DNA of 54,007 nt from Nocardia beijingensis NBRC 16342 (GTDB lineage: Bacteria > Actinomycetota > Actinomycetes > Mycobacteriales > Mycobacteriaceae), in the NCBI RefSeq assembly GCF_001612785.1, contig NZ_BDBC01000068.1, positions 1-54,007 of the forward strand. The letters run 5' to 3'. This document shows, one piece after another, positions 25,108-35,514 of this stretch. The notes beneath the pieces were generated by a model, which saw only the letters and a program-made list of their open reading frames with translations, did not search any database and had not been told where the DNA came from. The first letter of the stretch is position 1; each line of letters begins with the position of its first letter. The position numbers and the translations under genes are program-made.

Positions 25108-27153
25108 GTGGCTGCCAAAGACTCCAACGCATCGGGTTCGACCAGAGCGACCGGGAAGCAGGACTACGGTGCCTCCTCCATCACGGTACTCGAGGGACTC
25201 GAGGCGGTTCGCAAGCGTCCGGGCATGTACATCGGCTCCACCGGTGAGCGCGGTCTGCACCACCTGATCTGGGAGGTCGTCGACAACTCCGTCGACGAGG
25301 CGATGGCCGGATACGCGACGAAGGTCGAGGTCACCCTGCTGGCCGACGGCGGCGTCGAAGTGATCGACGACGGCCGGGGCATCCCCGTGGAGATGCACGC
25401 GCAGGGCATCCCCACCATCGAGGTCGTCATGACCCAGCTGCACGCGGGCGGCAAGTTCGACTCCGAGTCCTACGCGGTGTCCGGCGGTCTGCACGGCGTC
25501 GGCATCTCCGTGGTCAACGCGCTGTCGACGCGGCTGCAAGCCGAGGTCGACACCGGTGGCTACCACTGGACCCAGGAATACAAGGACGCGAAGCCCGGCA
25601 AGCTCATCCAGGGGGAGCCGACGAAGCGGACCGGCACCACCATCCGGTTCTGGCCGGATCCGGAGATCTTCGAGACCACCACCTTCAACTTCGAGACCGT
25701 CGCGCGCCGGTTGCAGGAGATGGCGTTCCTGAACAAGGGCCTCACCATCGTTCTCACCGACGAGCGGGTCAGCGACACCGAGATCACCGACGAAGTGGTC
25801 AGCGAGACCGCCGAGGCGCCCAAGCACGCCGAGGACGCCGCCGCGCCCGCCGAGCACAAGGTGAAGTCCCGCACCTACCACTACCCGGGTGGTCTGGAGG
25901 ACTTCGTCCGCCATATCAACCGGACCAAGCAGCCGATCCACAACTCGGTCGTCGCGTTCACCGGCAAAGGCACCGGCCACGAGCTCGAGGTCGCGATGCA
26001 GTGGAACTCCGGTTACTCCGAGTCGGTGCACACCTTCGCCAACACCATCAACACCCACGAGGGCGGCACGCACGAAGAGGGCTTCCGCGCGGCGTTGACC
26101 ACGGTGGTCAACAAGTACGCCAAGGACAAGAAGCTCATCAAGGAGAAGGACGGCAACCTCACCGGTGACGACATCCGGGAGGGCCTGGCCGCCATCGTGA
26201 GCGTCAAGGTCGGCGAGCCGCAGTTCGAGGGCCAGACCAAGACCAAGCTGGGCAACACCGAGGTGAAGTCGTTCGTGCAGCGCACCTGCAACGAGCACCT
26301 CACACACTGGTTCGAGGCCAACCCGGCCGACGCGAAGACCATCGTCAACAAGGCGGTGTCCTCGGCGCAGGCCCGCGTCGCCGCGCGCAAGGCCCGCGAG
26401 CTGGTGCGGCGCAAGTCCGCCACCGACCTGGGCGGGCTGCCGGGCAAGCTGGCCGACTGCCGGTCGAAGGACCCGAGCAAGTCCGAGATCTACATCGTGG
26501 AGGGCGACTCGGCGGGTGGCTCGGCCAAGTCCGGCCGCGACTCGATGTACCAGGCGATCCTGCCGCTGCGCGGCAAGATCATCAACGTCGAGAAGGCGCG
26601 TATCGACAAGGTCCTCAAGAACAACGAGGTCCAGTCGATCATCACCGCGTTCGGCACCGGCATCCACGACGAGTTCGACATCAGCAAGCTGCGGTATCAC
26701 AAGATCGTGCTGATGGCCGACGCCGACGTCGACGGCCAGCACATCTCCACGCTGCTGCTGACCCTGCTGTTCCGTTTCATGCGTCCGCTGGTCGAGCACG
26801 GACACGTGTACCTGGCGCAGCCGCCGCTGTACAAGCTGAAGTGGCAGCGCAGCGAGCCGGAGTTCGCCTACTCCGACCGGGAACGCGACGGCCTGCTCGA
26901 ACGCGGCCTCGCGGCGGGCAAGAAGATCAACAAGGACGACGGCATCCAGCGCTACAAGGGTCTGGGCGAGATGAATCCGAAGGAACTCTGGGAGACCACC
27001 ATGGATCCCAGTGTCCGGGTGCTTCGTCAAGTGACGTTGGACGACGCGGCCGCAGCCGACGAGTTGTTCAGCGTGCTGATGGGCGAGGACGTGGAGGCCC
27101 GCCGCAGCTTCATCACCCGCAACGCCAAGGACGTCCGCTTCCTCGACGTGTGA
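25108..27153 (+). CDS. gyrB: DNA gyrase subunit B
   Basis: A 681-residue GyrB. The GHKL ATPase domain shows VRKRPGMYIGST, the Bergerat-fold motifs VVDNSVDEAMAGYA, DDGRGIPVEMH and GGLHGVGISVVNALS; the TOPRIM domain has EGDSAGGSAKSGRD near residue 466 and DADVDGQHI; the tail is YKGLGEMNPKELWETTMDP...FITRNAKDVRFLDV. It supplies ATP hydrolysis for negative supercoiling by GyrA2B2. GTG 25108 (MAAKDSN) is chosen over 25012 by comparison with family N-termini. Confidence 0.97.
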   Translation: MAAKDSNASGSTRATGKQDYGASSITVLEGLEAVRKRPGMYIGSTGERGLHHLIWEVVDNSVDEAMAGYATKVEVTLLADGGVEVIDDGRGIPVEMHAQGIPTIEVVMTQLHAGGKFDSESYAVSGGLHGVGISVVNALSTRLQAEVDTGGYHWTQEYKDAKPGKLIQGEPTKRTGTTIRFWPDPEIFETTTFNFETVARRLQEMAFLNKGLTIVLTDERVSDTEITDEVVSETAEAPKHAEDAAAPAEHKVKSRTYHYPGGLEDFVRHINRTKQPIHNSVVAFTGKGTGHELEVAMQWNSGYSESVHTFANTINTHEGGTHEEGFRAALTTVVNKYAKDKKLIKEKDGNLTGDDIREGLAAIVSVKVGEPQFEGQTKTKLGNTEVKSFVQRTCNEHLTHWFEANPADAKTIVNKAVSSAQARVAARKARELVRRKSATDLGGLPGKLADCRSKDPSKSEIYIVEGDSAGGSAKSGRDSMYQAILPLRGKIINVEKARIDKVLKNNEVQSIITAFGTGIHDEFDISKLRYHKIVLMADADVDGQHISTLLLTLLFRFMRPLVEHGHVYLAQPPLYKLKWQRSEPEFAYSDRERDGLLERGLAAGKKINKDDGIQRYKGLGEMNPKELWETTMDPSVRVLRQVTLDDAAAADELFSVLMGEDVEARRSFITRNAKDVRFLDV

Positions 27154-27223
27154 TACCGCCCCGGGCGCGGCCCATGGCATGGCGCCCGGCAGTTTTCGCA
27201 CGTCAGCCCGTTAAGGAGACTTC

Positions 27224-29740
<2,517 letters not shown>

Positions 29741-29779
29741 CCCAACAGCGGCGGCAACGAACGGATCTAAGGATTCCCA

Positions 29780-30985
29780 TTGACCACTCCGAATCAGCCG
29801 AATGACGAGCGGCACCAGACGAACGGTGTGACCGAGCGGATCGCACCGTCACCGATCCCGCCGCGGCCGATCCCACGGCCGGTCGCCTCGGCCGAGAACG
29901 GTCAGGGCCAGCCCAGTGGCGGTCAGCCGGGCGGTCACCCCGGTGGCGGCCACCCTGGTGGACCGCAGCCCGGTGGACCGCAGGGCCAGCCGAACGGGCC
30001 GCAGTCCGGCGGGCATCCGGGTGGACAGCCGGTCAACCAGCCCGGCGGCAACCAGCCGAACGCGCAACCGCACGAGATCCGCGATCAAAAGGGTGATTTC
30101 GCGCCGCAGCAGGGAGCGCCGGACCAGGCTCCCGGGGGTGACGGCCAGAATCGCTTCGACCAGAAGACGACGCGGATCCCCAACCCGGCCCCGCAGTCCG
30201 CGCCCGAGAGCGAGGACAAGCAGCCGGTGGGCGCCGCCAACGGCGGACAGCAGTCGCAGTATCAGGACGGGTGGGCGCAGCTGCCGCAGCGGGAGCCGCA
30301 GTCCAACCTGTACCGGCCGGGGCAGGCCCCGGTCACCGGCCGCCCGAACTCCTCCGGTGGTGCGGGCGTCGGCCTCGGCGGCAGCACGTCCAACGCGCGT
30401 ACCACCGCCGACCTGGCGGCCAAGGCGGCGCGCAAGGAAGCGGCGATGGTGAAGTCCGTCGGCATCGACGGCCCCACCCGTAGCATCGCCCGGCCGGAAC
30501 TGATCAAGGACATGCCGGACCTGTCCGAGATCCGGCATCCGCTGCCACAGGCCGAAGCGGCGGGCCCCCAGTCCGGGCCGGTTTCGCCCGCGGTTCCGGT
30601 GGCGGTCGCCGCTGTCGCCTCCGGGGAGCCGCTGCGGGCCACCGTGCAGATCCGCCGCATCGATCCGTGGTCGACGCTGAAGATCTCGCTGGTCATCAGC
30701 GTGGCGATGTTCTTCGTGTGGATGCTCGCGGTCGGCCTGCTGTACATCGTGCTCGAGGGCATGGGCGTGTGGGAGCGGCTGAACAACACGTTCACCGACA
30801 TGGTGTCCCAGGACAGCGGCTCGGTCGGCCTGATCGACGCAGGCACCGTGTTCGGGTACGCGGGCGTGATCGGCTTGATCAACGTCGTGCTGTTCACCGC
30901 GCTCGGCACCGTGGGCACCTTCATCTACAACCAGTGCTGCGACCTCGTCGGCGGCATCCAGGTCACCCTGGCCGACCCGGACTAG
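29780..30985 (+). CDS. DUF3566 membrane protein with Gly/Pro-rich N-terminal tail
   Basis: A 401-residue protein. Residues 30-95 contain repeated PGG-type motifs (GGQPGGHPGGGHPGG); a low-complexity Gln/Pro/Ala region continues to about 200; the C-terminal DUF3566 domain starts near 275 (RATVQIRRIDPWSTLKISLVISVAMFFVWMLAVGLL) with two membrane helices and ends FIYNQCCDLVGGIQVTLADPD. It corresponds to Rv0007, always next to gyrA in this group; function unknown. TTG 29780 with AAGGA upstream was taken as start. Confidence 0.9.
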   Translation: MTTPNQPNDERHQTNGVTERIAPSPIPPRPIPRPVASAENGQGQPSGGQPGGHPGGGHPGGPQPGGPQGQPNGPQSGGHPGGQPVNQPGGNQPNAQPHEIRDQKGDFAPQQGAPDQAPGGDGQNRFDQKTTRIPNPAPQSAPESEDKQPVGAANGGQQSQYQDGWAQLPQREPQSNLYRPGQAPVTGRPNSSGGAGVGLGGSTSNARTTADLAAKAARKEAAMVKSVGIDGPTRSIARPELIKDMPDLSEIRHPLPQAEAAGPQSGPVSPAVPVAVAAVASGEPLRATVQIRRIDPWSTLKISLVISVAMFFVWMLAVGLLYIVLEGMGVWERLNNTFTDMVSQDSGSVGLIDAGTVFGYAGVIGLINVVLFTALGTVGTFIYNQCCDLVGGIQVTLADPD

Positions 30986-31001
30986 ACCCCACAGCACTGC
31001 G

Positions 31002-31041
31002 AACGGTCGGTACTCGCCCAATGGGCTGGGTACCGGCCGTT
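31002..31041 (+). terminator. Hairpin terminator after the gyrBA-DUF3566 operon
   Basis: 12-bp stem AACGGTCGGTAC / GTACCGGCCGTT with one G-U pair, followed by TCTGT. Confidence 0.8.
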
Positions 31042-31207
31042 TCTGTCGGTACGACGAGGCTGAGCAACCCTCCCCGGGAGCGCGGGACAGCGGCGCTCCA
31101 CCGCCGCCAACCGAGCCCGGTAAGGCTCCTACCAGCCGTTTTGGTTCCATCGATAGGTGTTGTGTAGTCTCTACACGTTGTTGTTCACCGCGAACAACGC
31201 GAACTAC

Positions 31208-31281
31208 GGGCCTATAGCTCAGGCGGTTAGAGCGCTTCGCTGATAACGAAGAGGTCGGAGGTTCAAGTCCTCCTAGGCCCA
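31208..31281 (+). tRNA. ileT: tRNA-Ile (GAT)
   Basis: A 74-nt cloverleaf: acceptor GGGCCTA / TAGGCCC, anticodon loop CTGATAA (GAT), T-arm GGAGG-TTCAAGT-CCTCC, discriminator A. Position after gyrA and the DUF3566 gene is that of mycobacterial ileT. Confidence 0.97.
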
Positions 31282-31581
31282 CCTCTGGTGCCAGTTCAGG
31301 CACATTCCCTTACCCGATCCCCCGTCATCATCGCGTCGTCGCCTACCGCTTTCGACGCGGCGCGTCTTTTGGCGCGGAGACCATACCTTCCGCTCGCTCG
31401 TCGGTGCCGAACTGGCGGTGGCGCTGGTGGGTGAAGACAGCTACGCCGATTGGCTGATGAAGCACCACAGGGCGAGCGCGGGATGAGCGTCGCAAAGCCA
31501 GGGGCACCGTCGCCCGGCAATCGCCGGTGCCCTGCGCTCCACGTCGGCCGGTCGTCGATATCTCGGACACGGCCGTGTGGA
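31282..31581. other. Non-coding or degenerate stretch after tRNA-Ile
   Basis: No intact gene. An in-frame segment at 31379-31486 reads FRSLVGAELAVALVGEDSYADWLMKHHRASAG and then stops; it looks like a protein C-terminus but has no start or family I recognise, so it may be a relic. Confidence 0.45.
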
Positions 31582-31791
31582 CTACTGGCAGAACTGGGGG
31601 CCCTGGTTCATGAGCATCAGTTTGATGATGGTGCACAGGATGCTTCCCGAACCGCTGGCCGATCCGCTGTCGCCGGCCACCGCCGAGACAGCGGGGGCGG
31701 GTTGCGGAATCTCGGCCTGCGCGGTCGCAGCGGGTGCCAGCACAGCCACGCTCAACAGAGCGCCCATGGTGAGCCGAGTGATTCGAGTCAT
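31582..31791 (-). CDS. Small secreted protein, 69 residues
   Basis: It starts MTRITRLTMGALLSVAVLAP and has a clear signal peptide with cleavage after AATAQA (about residue 26). The mature part of about 43 residues has a Ser/Gly stretch (GDSGSASGSGS) and two cysteines (LCTII...PQFCQ) that could form one disulfide. The ribosome site AAAGGCGG is upstream of ATG 31791. Family not recognised; similar small exported peptides are common in Nocardia. Confidence 0.75.
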   Translation of the reverse strand: MTRITRLTMGALLSVAVLAPAATAQAEIPQPAPAVSAVAGDSGSASGSGSILCTIIKLMLMNQGPQFCQ

Positions 31792-32108
31792 GTCGAATCC
31801 GCCTTTCTAGCTTGAGTTTTCGGTCCGCTGTGGCGTACCACCAAGACCATCGTCGGCTCCGCGCCTGCCGTTACCGCGGTGTTATACAGCTACGTCGCTG
31901 CGTCGTTCGCCAGGTGAGCTCGAACTCCGCTGTGTGCGTCGCTGTAACGCCCGTGGCAGGCGGCTCGACATCTCTGACAACAGTTGGCCGACAAGGACAT
32001 TCGTAAGGGCTGCGATGCCGTAGCGCGCCGGTTGCGGCGTGCCGAGGATCGCTGGCAAGACTGAACGCCGAAAGCGTCAGCTGTGCAACGACTTTCGAGG
32101 GGTGCGCG
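31792..32108. other. Divergent promoter region
   Basis: 317 bp between two divergently transcribed exported-protein genes. I see no gene and no clear operator. Confidence 0.4.
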
Positions 32109-32786
32109 ATGAACGTCAAACTATCGGCTGTGGCGTCGCTTGCGGCGACCGCTGTGATCGCGACTGCCGCGTGCGGGACCGACTCGGGCACATCGGCCGG
32201 GCCTGAGACGTCGGCGGGGCGTACGGCCACCGCATCACCGGCGAGTCCAGCGGTCACGCGGACCCCGGGGATCGGCGATCCGGCGACGACGCCGGAACGG
32301 GCTTCCGGAGCCACAGCGGCTCCCGGTACACCCGCGGCGACGATCTCCTCTCCCGTCACGGAGCAGCCACCGGAAGGAAGTGGCCACGGCCTGTGCTTCG
32401 ACGCGAACTCGGCGCTCGCGGCGTCCTCGATCGCCACATTGGCAGCGCCCCCCGGCGGGTCTTGGACGGTTCAAGGGGCGAGCGAGGATCCGATCGTGGC
32501 GGGATGTTCCGGGGTGCTGTCGTGGATGACGGTGGAATGGCCGGGAATCCACCCCGGCACACATGTTCTGTTCTTCACCGGCGGGAAGTATCTGGGGACC
32601 GCGAGCGCGCGGCCGTATGCGTACACGACAGTTCTGGGCAAGACCCGCGACACCGTCTCGGTGCAGTACCGCTGGCCGGAGAAGAGTGACCCGCTGTGCT
32701 GCCCACAGGGCGGACCGAGCGTCGTCACGTTCACCCTGACCGGCACCACCGTGCAGGCGAACGGTCAGTTCCCTCCGGACAACTGA
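32109..32786 (+). CDS. LppP/LprE family lipoprotein
   Basis: A 225-residue protein with a signal sequence and lipobox-like IATAAC (Cys22), then a Thr/Ser/Pro/Ala-rich spacer to about residue 90 and a compact domain: CFDANSALAASSIATL, GASEDPIVAGCSGVLSWMTVE, HVLFFTGGKYLGTASARPYAYT and VQYRWPEKSDPLCCPQGGPSVV. These are the hallmarks of the LppP/LprE lipoprotein family of mycobacteria and relatives. Probably anchored on the outer face of the membrane; role unknown. Confidence 0.85.
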   Translation: MNVKLSAVASLAATAVIATAACGTDSGTSAGPETSAGRTATASPASPAVTRTPGIGDPATTPERASGATAAPGTPAATISSPVTEQPPEGSGHGLCFDANSALAASSIATLAAPPGGSWTVQGASEDPIVAGCSGVLSWMTVEWPGIHPGTHVLFFTGGKYLGTASARPYAYTTVLGKTRDTVSVQYRWPEKSDPLCCPQGGPSVVTFTLTGTTVQANGQFPPDN

Positions 32787-32806
32787 TCCACCGACCACAA
32801 AGAGAA

Positions 32807-32835
32807 AGGCTCATGCTCTTCGTGAGCATGAGCCT
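32807..32835 (-). terminator. Terminator downstream of the - strand tRNA-Ala
   Basis: Perfect 12-bp stem AGGCTCATGCTC / GAGCATGAGCCT with a five-base loop; on the - strand it is followed by TTCTCTTT. The convergent lipoprotein gene may use it as well. Confidence 0.85.
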
Positions 32836-32841
32836 CGGACG

Positions 32842-32914
32842 TGGAGCCTAGGGGAATCGAACCCCTAACCCCTGCCTTGCAAAGGCAGTGCTCTGCCAAT
32901 TGAGCTAAGGCCCC
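32842..32914 (-). tRNA. alaT: tRNA-Ala (TGC), copy 1, - strand
   Basis: 73 nt with acceptor GGGGCCT / AGGCTCC including the G3-U70 pair that identifies alanine tRNAs, anticodon loop TTTGCAA (TGC), and discriminator A followed by an own terminator. Identical over its whole length to the + strand copy at 33461-33533. Confidence 0.97.
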
Positions 32915-32989
32915 GTGCGTACAGACGCCTGAAAACGGTACCTTCTCGCCGCTGACATGGTCAAAACGGCAGGTTGTCGCGTCAAGGGG

Positions 32990-33326
32990 AGCGCAGTCGG
33001 CGGCACGACCGCGTCGGGCCGCGTCGGCGCCTTTCCGCACGTCATCGAGGGAGGGCAGCGGAAGCGACAAGATGTCGCGCATCTCGTCGTCGGGGACGCC
33101 GAACATCCGCAGCAGGTCCTCGGTGACCTGATCGGTGGCGGCCGCCTCGTCGCGGTCGGGGTGGTCGTGGAAGTAGCTGGCCGAGGCGCAGCACGGCGCC
33201 CGTCACGATCGTCATGGCCAGTTCGGGGTCCCGGCTCCGGAACCGGCCGGTGCGAGCGGCGGCCTCGATATCGCGGCGAGCGCGCGGTGCGAGTCGGTCG
33301 AGCCGTTCTGGGCGGGCTTCGGACAC
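32990..33326 (-). pseudogene. TetR-family regulator fragment with frameshift
   Basis: Read on the - strand, residues RLDRLAPRARRDIEAAARTGRFRSRDPELAMTIVTGAVLRLG continue, after a one-base shift at about 33165-33190, as SYFHDHPDRDEAAATDQVTEDLLRMFGVPDDEMRDILSLPLPSL. This is the ligand/dimerisation C-terminal domain of an actinobacterial TetR protein. The N-terminal helix-turn-helix is missing and the 3' end has no stop before the tRNA-Ala gene, so it is a remnant. Ends are approximate. Confidence 0.7.
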
Positions 33327-33344
33327 CGCAGTAGGGTGGAAACC

Positions 33345-33452
33345 ATGAAACTTCTTCTCACCGCCGGTGTCGTGGTTCTGGTTCTCTTCGGCATCTCGAA
33401 GCTGCGCCGGCGCAGCGACGCGGACATGTGGCACGAGGTGACCACCCGCTGA
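33345..33452 (+). CDS. Small membrane peptide, 35 residues
   Basis: ATG 33345 to TGA 33452: an N-terminal hydrophobic helix (MKLLLTAGVVVLVLFGIS), then KLRRRSDADMWHEVTTR. Upstream GTGGAAACC is a weak ribosome site. Basic residues after the helix predict an N-out, C-in topology. It ends eight bases before the + strand tRNA-Ala. Small peptides ending in a (D)xWHEVTTR-like motif beside tRNA-Ala seem familiar from Corynebacteriales, but this is memory, not a search. Confidence 0.6.
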   Translation: MKLLLTAGVVVLVLFGISKLRRRSDADMWHEVTTR

Positions 33453-33460
33453 TACCTGGA

Positions 33461-33533
33461 GGGGCCTTAGCTCAATTGGCAGAGCACTGCCTTTGCAAGG
33501 CAGGGGTTAGGGGTTCGATTCCCCTAGGCTCCA
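33461..33533 (+). tRNA. alaT: tRNA-Ala (TGC), copy 2, + strand
   Basis: 73 nt, same sequence as copy 1, with G3-U70, TGC anticodon and T-arm AGGGG-TTCGATT-CCCCT. It is probably the standard alaT paired with ileT; the other copy is the additional one. Confidence 0.97.
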
Positions 33534-33550
33534 CTGCATAGCCGGATCTT

Positions 33551-33568
33551 TGTGTCCAATTGGACACA
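33551..33568. promoter_or_regulatory. 18-bp perfect palindrome after tRNA-Ala
   Basis: TGTGTCCAATTGGACACA is perfectly self-complementary, 17 bp after the tRNA-Ala 3' end and 112 bp before the ParA-like gene. Operator or site of an integrated element; as it lacks a loop and T-tract it is a poor terminator. Confidence 0.5.
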
Positions 33569-33623
33569 GAGCCGAAGCGGCACAACCGGGACAAGGCGCC
33601 GCAATCAGACGATATTCGCCGAT

Positions 33624-33650
33624 ACTGTGCCAGACTGTGCCCCGCACAGT
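33624..33650. promoter_or_regulatory. Helically phased 7-mer repeats upstream of the accessory parA
   Basis: ACTGTGC at 33624 and 33634 and its inverse GCACAGT at 33644, each ten bases apart, lie 31 bp before the start codon of the ParA-like gene. The layout suggests an autoregulatory or partition site bound by the ParA partner. Confidence 0.55.
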
Positions 33651-33680
33651 AATGCACTCCTCACCCTCGGAGGAACGTCT

Positions 33681-34406
33681 ATGACGAATTCTGTTGCGCC
33701 ACTCGAATTGCCCGAACCCCTGGTCATCACGCTGGGAAATCTCAAGGGCGGTGTCGGCAAAACGACATCAGCGTTCTTCTTGGCGAGCTACTTCGCTTCG
33801 GTACACGAATCGCGGGTGCTCGTGATCGATGCCGACCCGCTCAGCCAGACCGGATATTCCTGGTACCGGCGGCTGGTCAAGGGGGGAATCGACGTGCCGT
33901 TCCAGCTGGTCGCGTTCCCCTCGCGGCATGTCGGCGACTGCATCACCGACCATGCCGCCGATTTCGACGTCATCATCGTGGACGCCGGGGGTGAGTCGGC
34001 CGACATCTTCAAGGCCGCTGTTCCGGAGAGTGACGAGCTGTTGTTGTTGACGAGCGTGAGCCCGTCGGAGGTCAAACGCGTGCCCAGCACATTCAAAGCC
34101 GCCGAGGAGGCCGCGGCCGATTCCGACCGGGAAATCCGGGTGCGGGTGCTGATGACCAAAGTTCCGGTGATCATGAAGAAAGGGGTCAACGTCTCGACCG
34201 AATACCGCGCGCAGCGGGGACATCTGGAAAGCGCGGGCTACGACGTATTCGATTCCTACTTGAGCGCCTGGAAATGGTACCGGGAGGCAGCCGACGGGGA
34301 AGTGGGGGAGGGCGCCGAGAATCCGATCGAGGATCTGGGCGAGTATCGCAAGGTGGGCGACGAGTTGTTGAGCGCGTATCGCGTCCTCATGGAGGTGCCC
34401 GCCTGA
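33681..34406 (+). CDS. Accessory ParA/MinD-family ATPase
   Basis: A 241-residue P-loop ATPase with deviant Walker A LKGGVGKTTSAFFLA near residue 24, DADPLSQTGYSWY (A') and VIIVDAGGES (B). It is short, like plasmid and ICE ParA proteins, and distinct from the chromosomal ParA at 10841-11851. GGAGGAACGTCT precedes ATG 33681. The stop overlaps the start of the next gene (TGATG), so the two are translationally coupled. It probably acts in partition or positioning of an element, but no replication or integrase gene is near. Confidence 0.88.
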   Translation: MTNSVAPLELPEPLVITLGNLKGGVGKTTSAFFLASYFASVHESRVLVIDADPLSQTGYSWYRRLVKGGIDVPFQLVAFPSRHVGDCITDHAADFDVIIVDAGGESADIFKAAVPESDELLLLTSVSPSEVKRVPSTFKAAEEAAADSDREIRVRVLMTKVPVIMKKGVNVSTEYRAQRGHLESAGYDVFDSYLSAWKWYREAADGEVGEGAENPIEDLGEYRKVGDELLSAYRVLMEVPA

Positions 34407-35194
34407 TGCCTCCGCAACGCAGGAAGGGTTCGATCGGCGGGGCCAATCCGCTATCCGACGGCGCCGAGCACACGCCACCGGTGTCCCCGCTGCGCGATGC
34501 CGAATGGCGGCGGGCGAGGCCGGTGAGCCCGAATGTCTTGACCATGCCGGTGCCCGATGCCGGTGACGGACCGCTGAGCGATCGGGAACGAGCGCAGCTG
34601 ACCGCGTGCGAGTCGTCGATCGACACGCTGCGCATCGCGTTCTGGGCGGCGGGGCGCGCACTGCAGATCGTGCGGGACGGCCGGCTCTACCGGGACAGCC
34701 ACGACACCTTCGACGACTACGTGGAACAGCGGTGGGATATGCAGCGGTCATACGCGCACAAGCTGATTCGAGCTTGGCCGCTGGCCGCGCGGCTGCATCC
34801 GATCGCGCCGGCGATCAACGAAGGGCAGGTGCGCGAGCTGCTGCCGGTGGCGGCCGAATACGGCGAAGAGGCGGCGATCACCGTCTACACCACCGTTGCG
34901 GCGAGCGCCGACGCGAAGGTCACCGCGGGAAGACTCCGGCAAGCGGTGGCTCTGCTGCCCGAACGCTATGACGAAGAGGTGGTGGTCGAGCGCCTCCGGG
35001 CGTGGCTGCGCGGCGAACTGCCGGGCGAGGGGATCGATCGTGCGGCCGACATCTTCACCGCCATGGAGTCCCGGCTCGCGGCGCTGACCAAGCGCGTGGT
35101 CAAAGGATCCAGTGACGACCCACGCGCGGCCCGCGAATTCGCGGCCAAGCTCAGGACGATCGCCGAACAGATCGAGGAACAGATCACCGCGTGA
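34406..35194 (+). CDS. Putative DNA-binding partner of the accessory ParA
   Basis: A 262-residue protein. A disordered Arg/Pro-rich N-terminus (1-60) is followed by a predicted helical DNA-binding core: SHDTFDDYVEQRWDMQRSYAHKLIRAWPLAARLHP (HTH-like, about 100-135) and INEGQVRELLPVAAEYG, then a helical C-terminal region. Proteins with this 'F..Y...RW.M.RSYA..LI' pattern occur beside small ParA ATPases and in actinophages. I assign it as ParB-analogous by context only. It overlaps the ATPase gene by one base. Confidence 0.65.
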   Translation: MPPQRRKGSIGGANPLSDGAEHTPPVSPLRDAEWRRARPVSPNVLTMPVPDAGDGPLSDRERAQLTACESSIDTLRIAFWAAGRALQIVRDGRLYRDSHDTFDDYVEQRWDMQRSYAHKLIRAWPLAARLHPIAPAINEGQVRELLPVAAEYGEEAAITVYTTVAASADAKVTAGRLRQAVALLPERYDEEVVVERLRAWLRGELPGEGIDRAADIFTAMESRLAALTKRVVKGSSDDPRAAREFAAKLRTIAEQIEEQITA

Positions 35195-35514
35195 AAAACT
35201 GATTCGCCGATGGGCCCCGTTTTCCCTGCGGGGCCCTTCGCGTATCGGGAAACGAATTGGAAGCGGAAATTATGAATGAACTTCCACACGCCGGAACGAG
35301 TTATTGTTTCGTTATGGAAATAAAGGTGTGTTGTGCTTTACGTGATGCAAGCTATGCCGAAAGGTGAACACTCGGATCGGATCCGCTGGACTGACGAAGC
35401 ACCGTGATGGTTTTCGAATCAATTCGAGGTCTTTGGTGAAGTCGGTCGCGCCGGGCACGGCGCGTCGTATGGCTCCGCCGGAGGCCGGCGATATGAGCAT
35501 CGGAGGACCGCATC
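35195..35514. other. AT-richer intergenic stretch with hairpin
   Basis: A hairpin GGGCCCCG / CGGGGCCC (35212-35236) follows the par-like pair. Bases 35240-35370 are clearly lower in GC than the surroundings. A 31-codon frame from 35272 (MNELPHAGTSYCF) has no good support. The promoter of the NlpC/P60 gene must lie here; its ribosome site GGAGGA is at 35502-35507. Confidence 0.55.
35212..35236 (+). terminator. Hairpin after the accessory par operon
   Basis: Perfect 8-bp GC stem with a nine-base loop, 17 bp after the stop codon, followed by TTCG; no real T-tract, as usual in actinobacteria. Confidence 0.6.

Noticed and set aside
33461..35236. Complete integrative element at tRNA-Ala
   Set aside because: No integrase, excisionase, replication or transfer gene and no second attachment-like copy of a tRNA 3' end in direct orientation was seen.
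35272..35367. Possible 31-residue peptide in the AT-richer spacer
   Set aside because: No strong ribosome site, no hydrophobic or conserved pattern; more likely promoter sequence.
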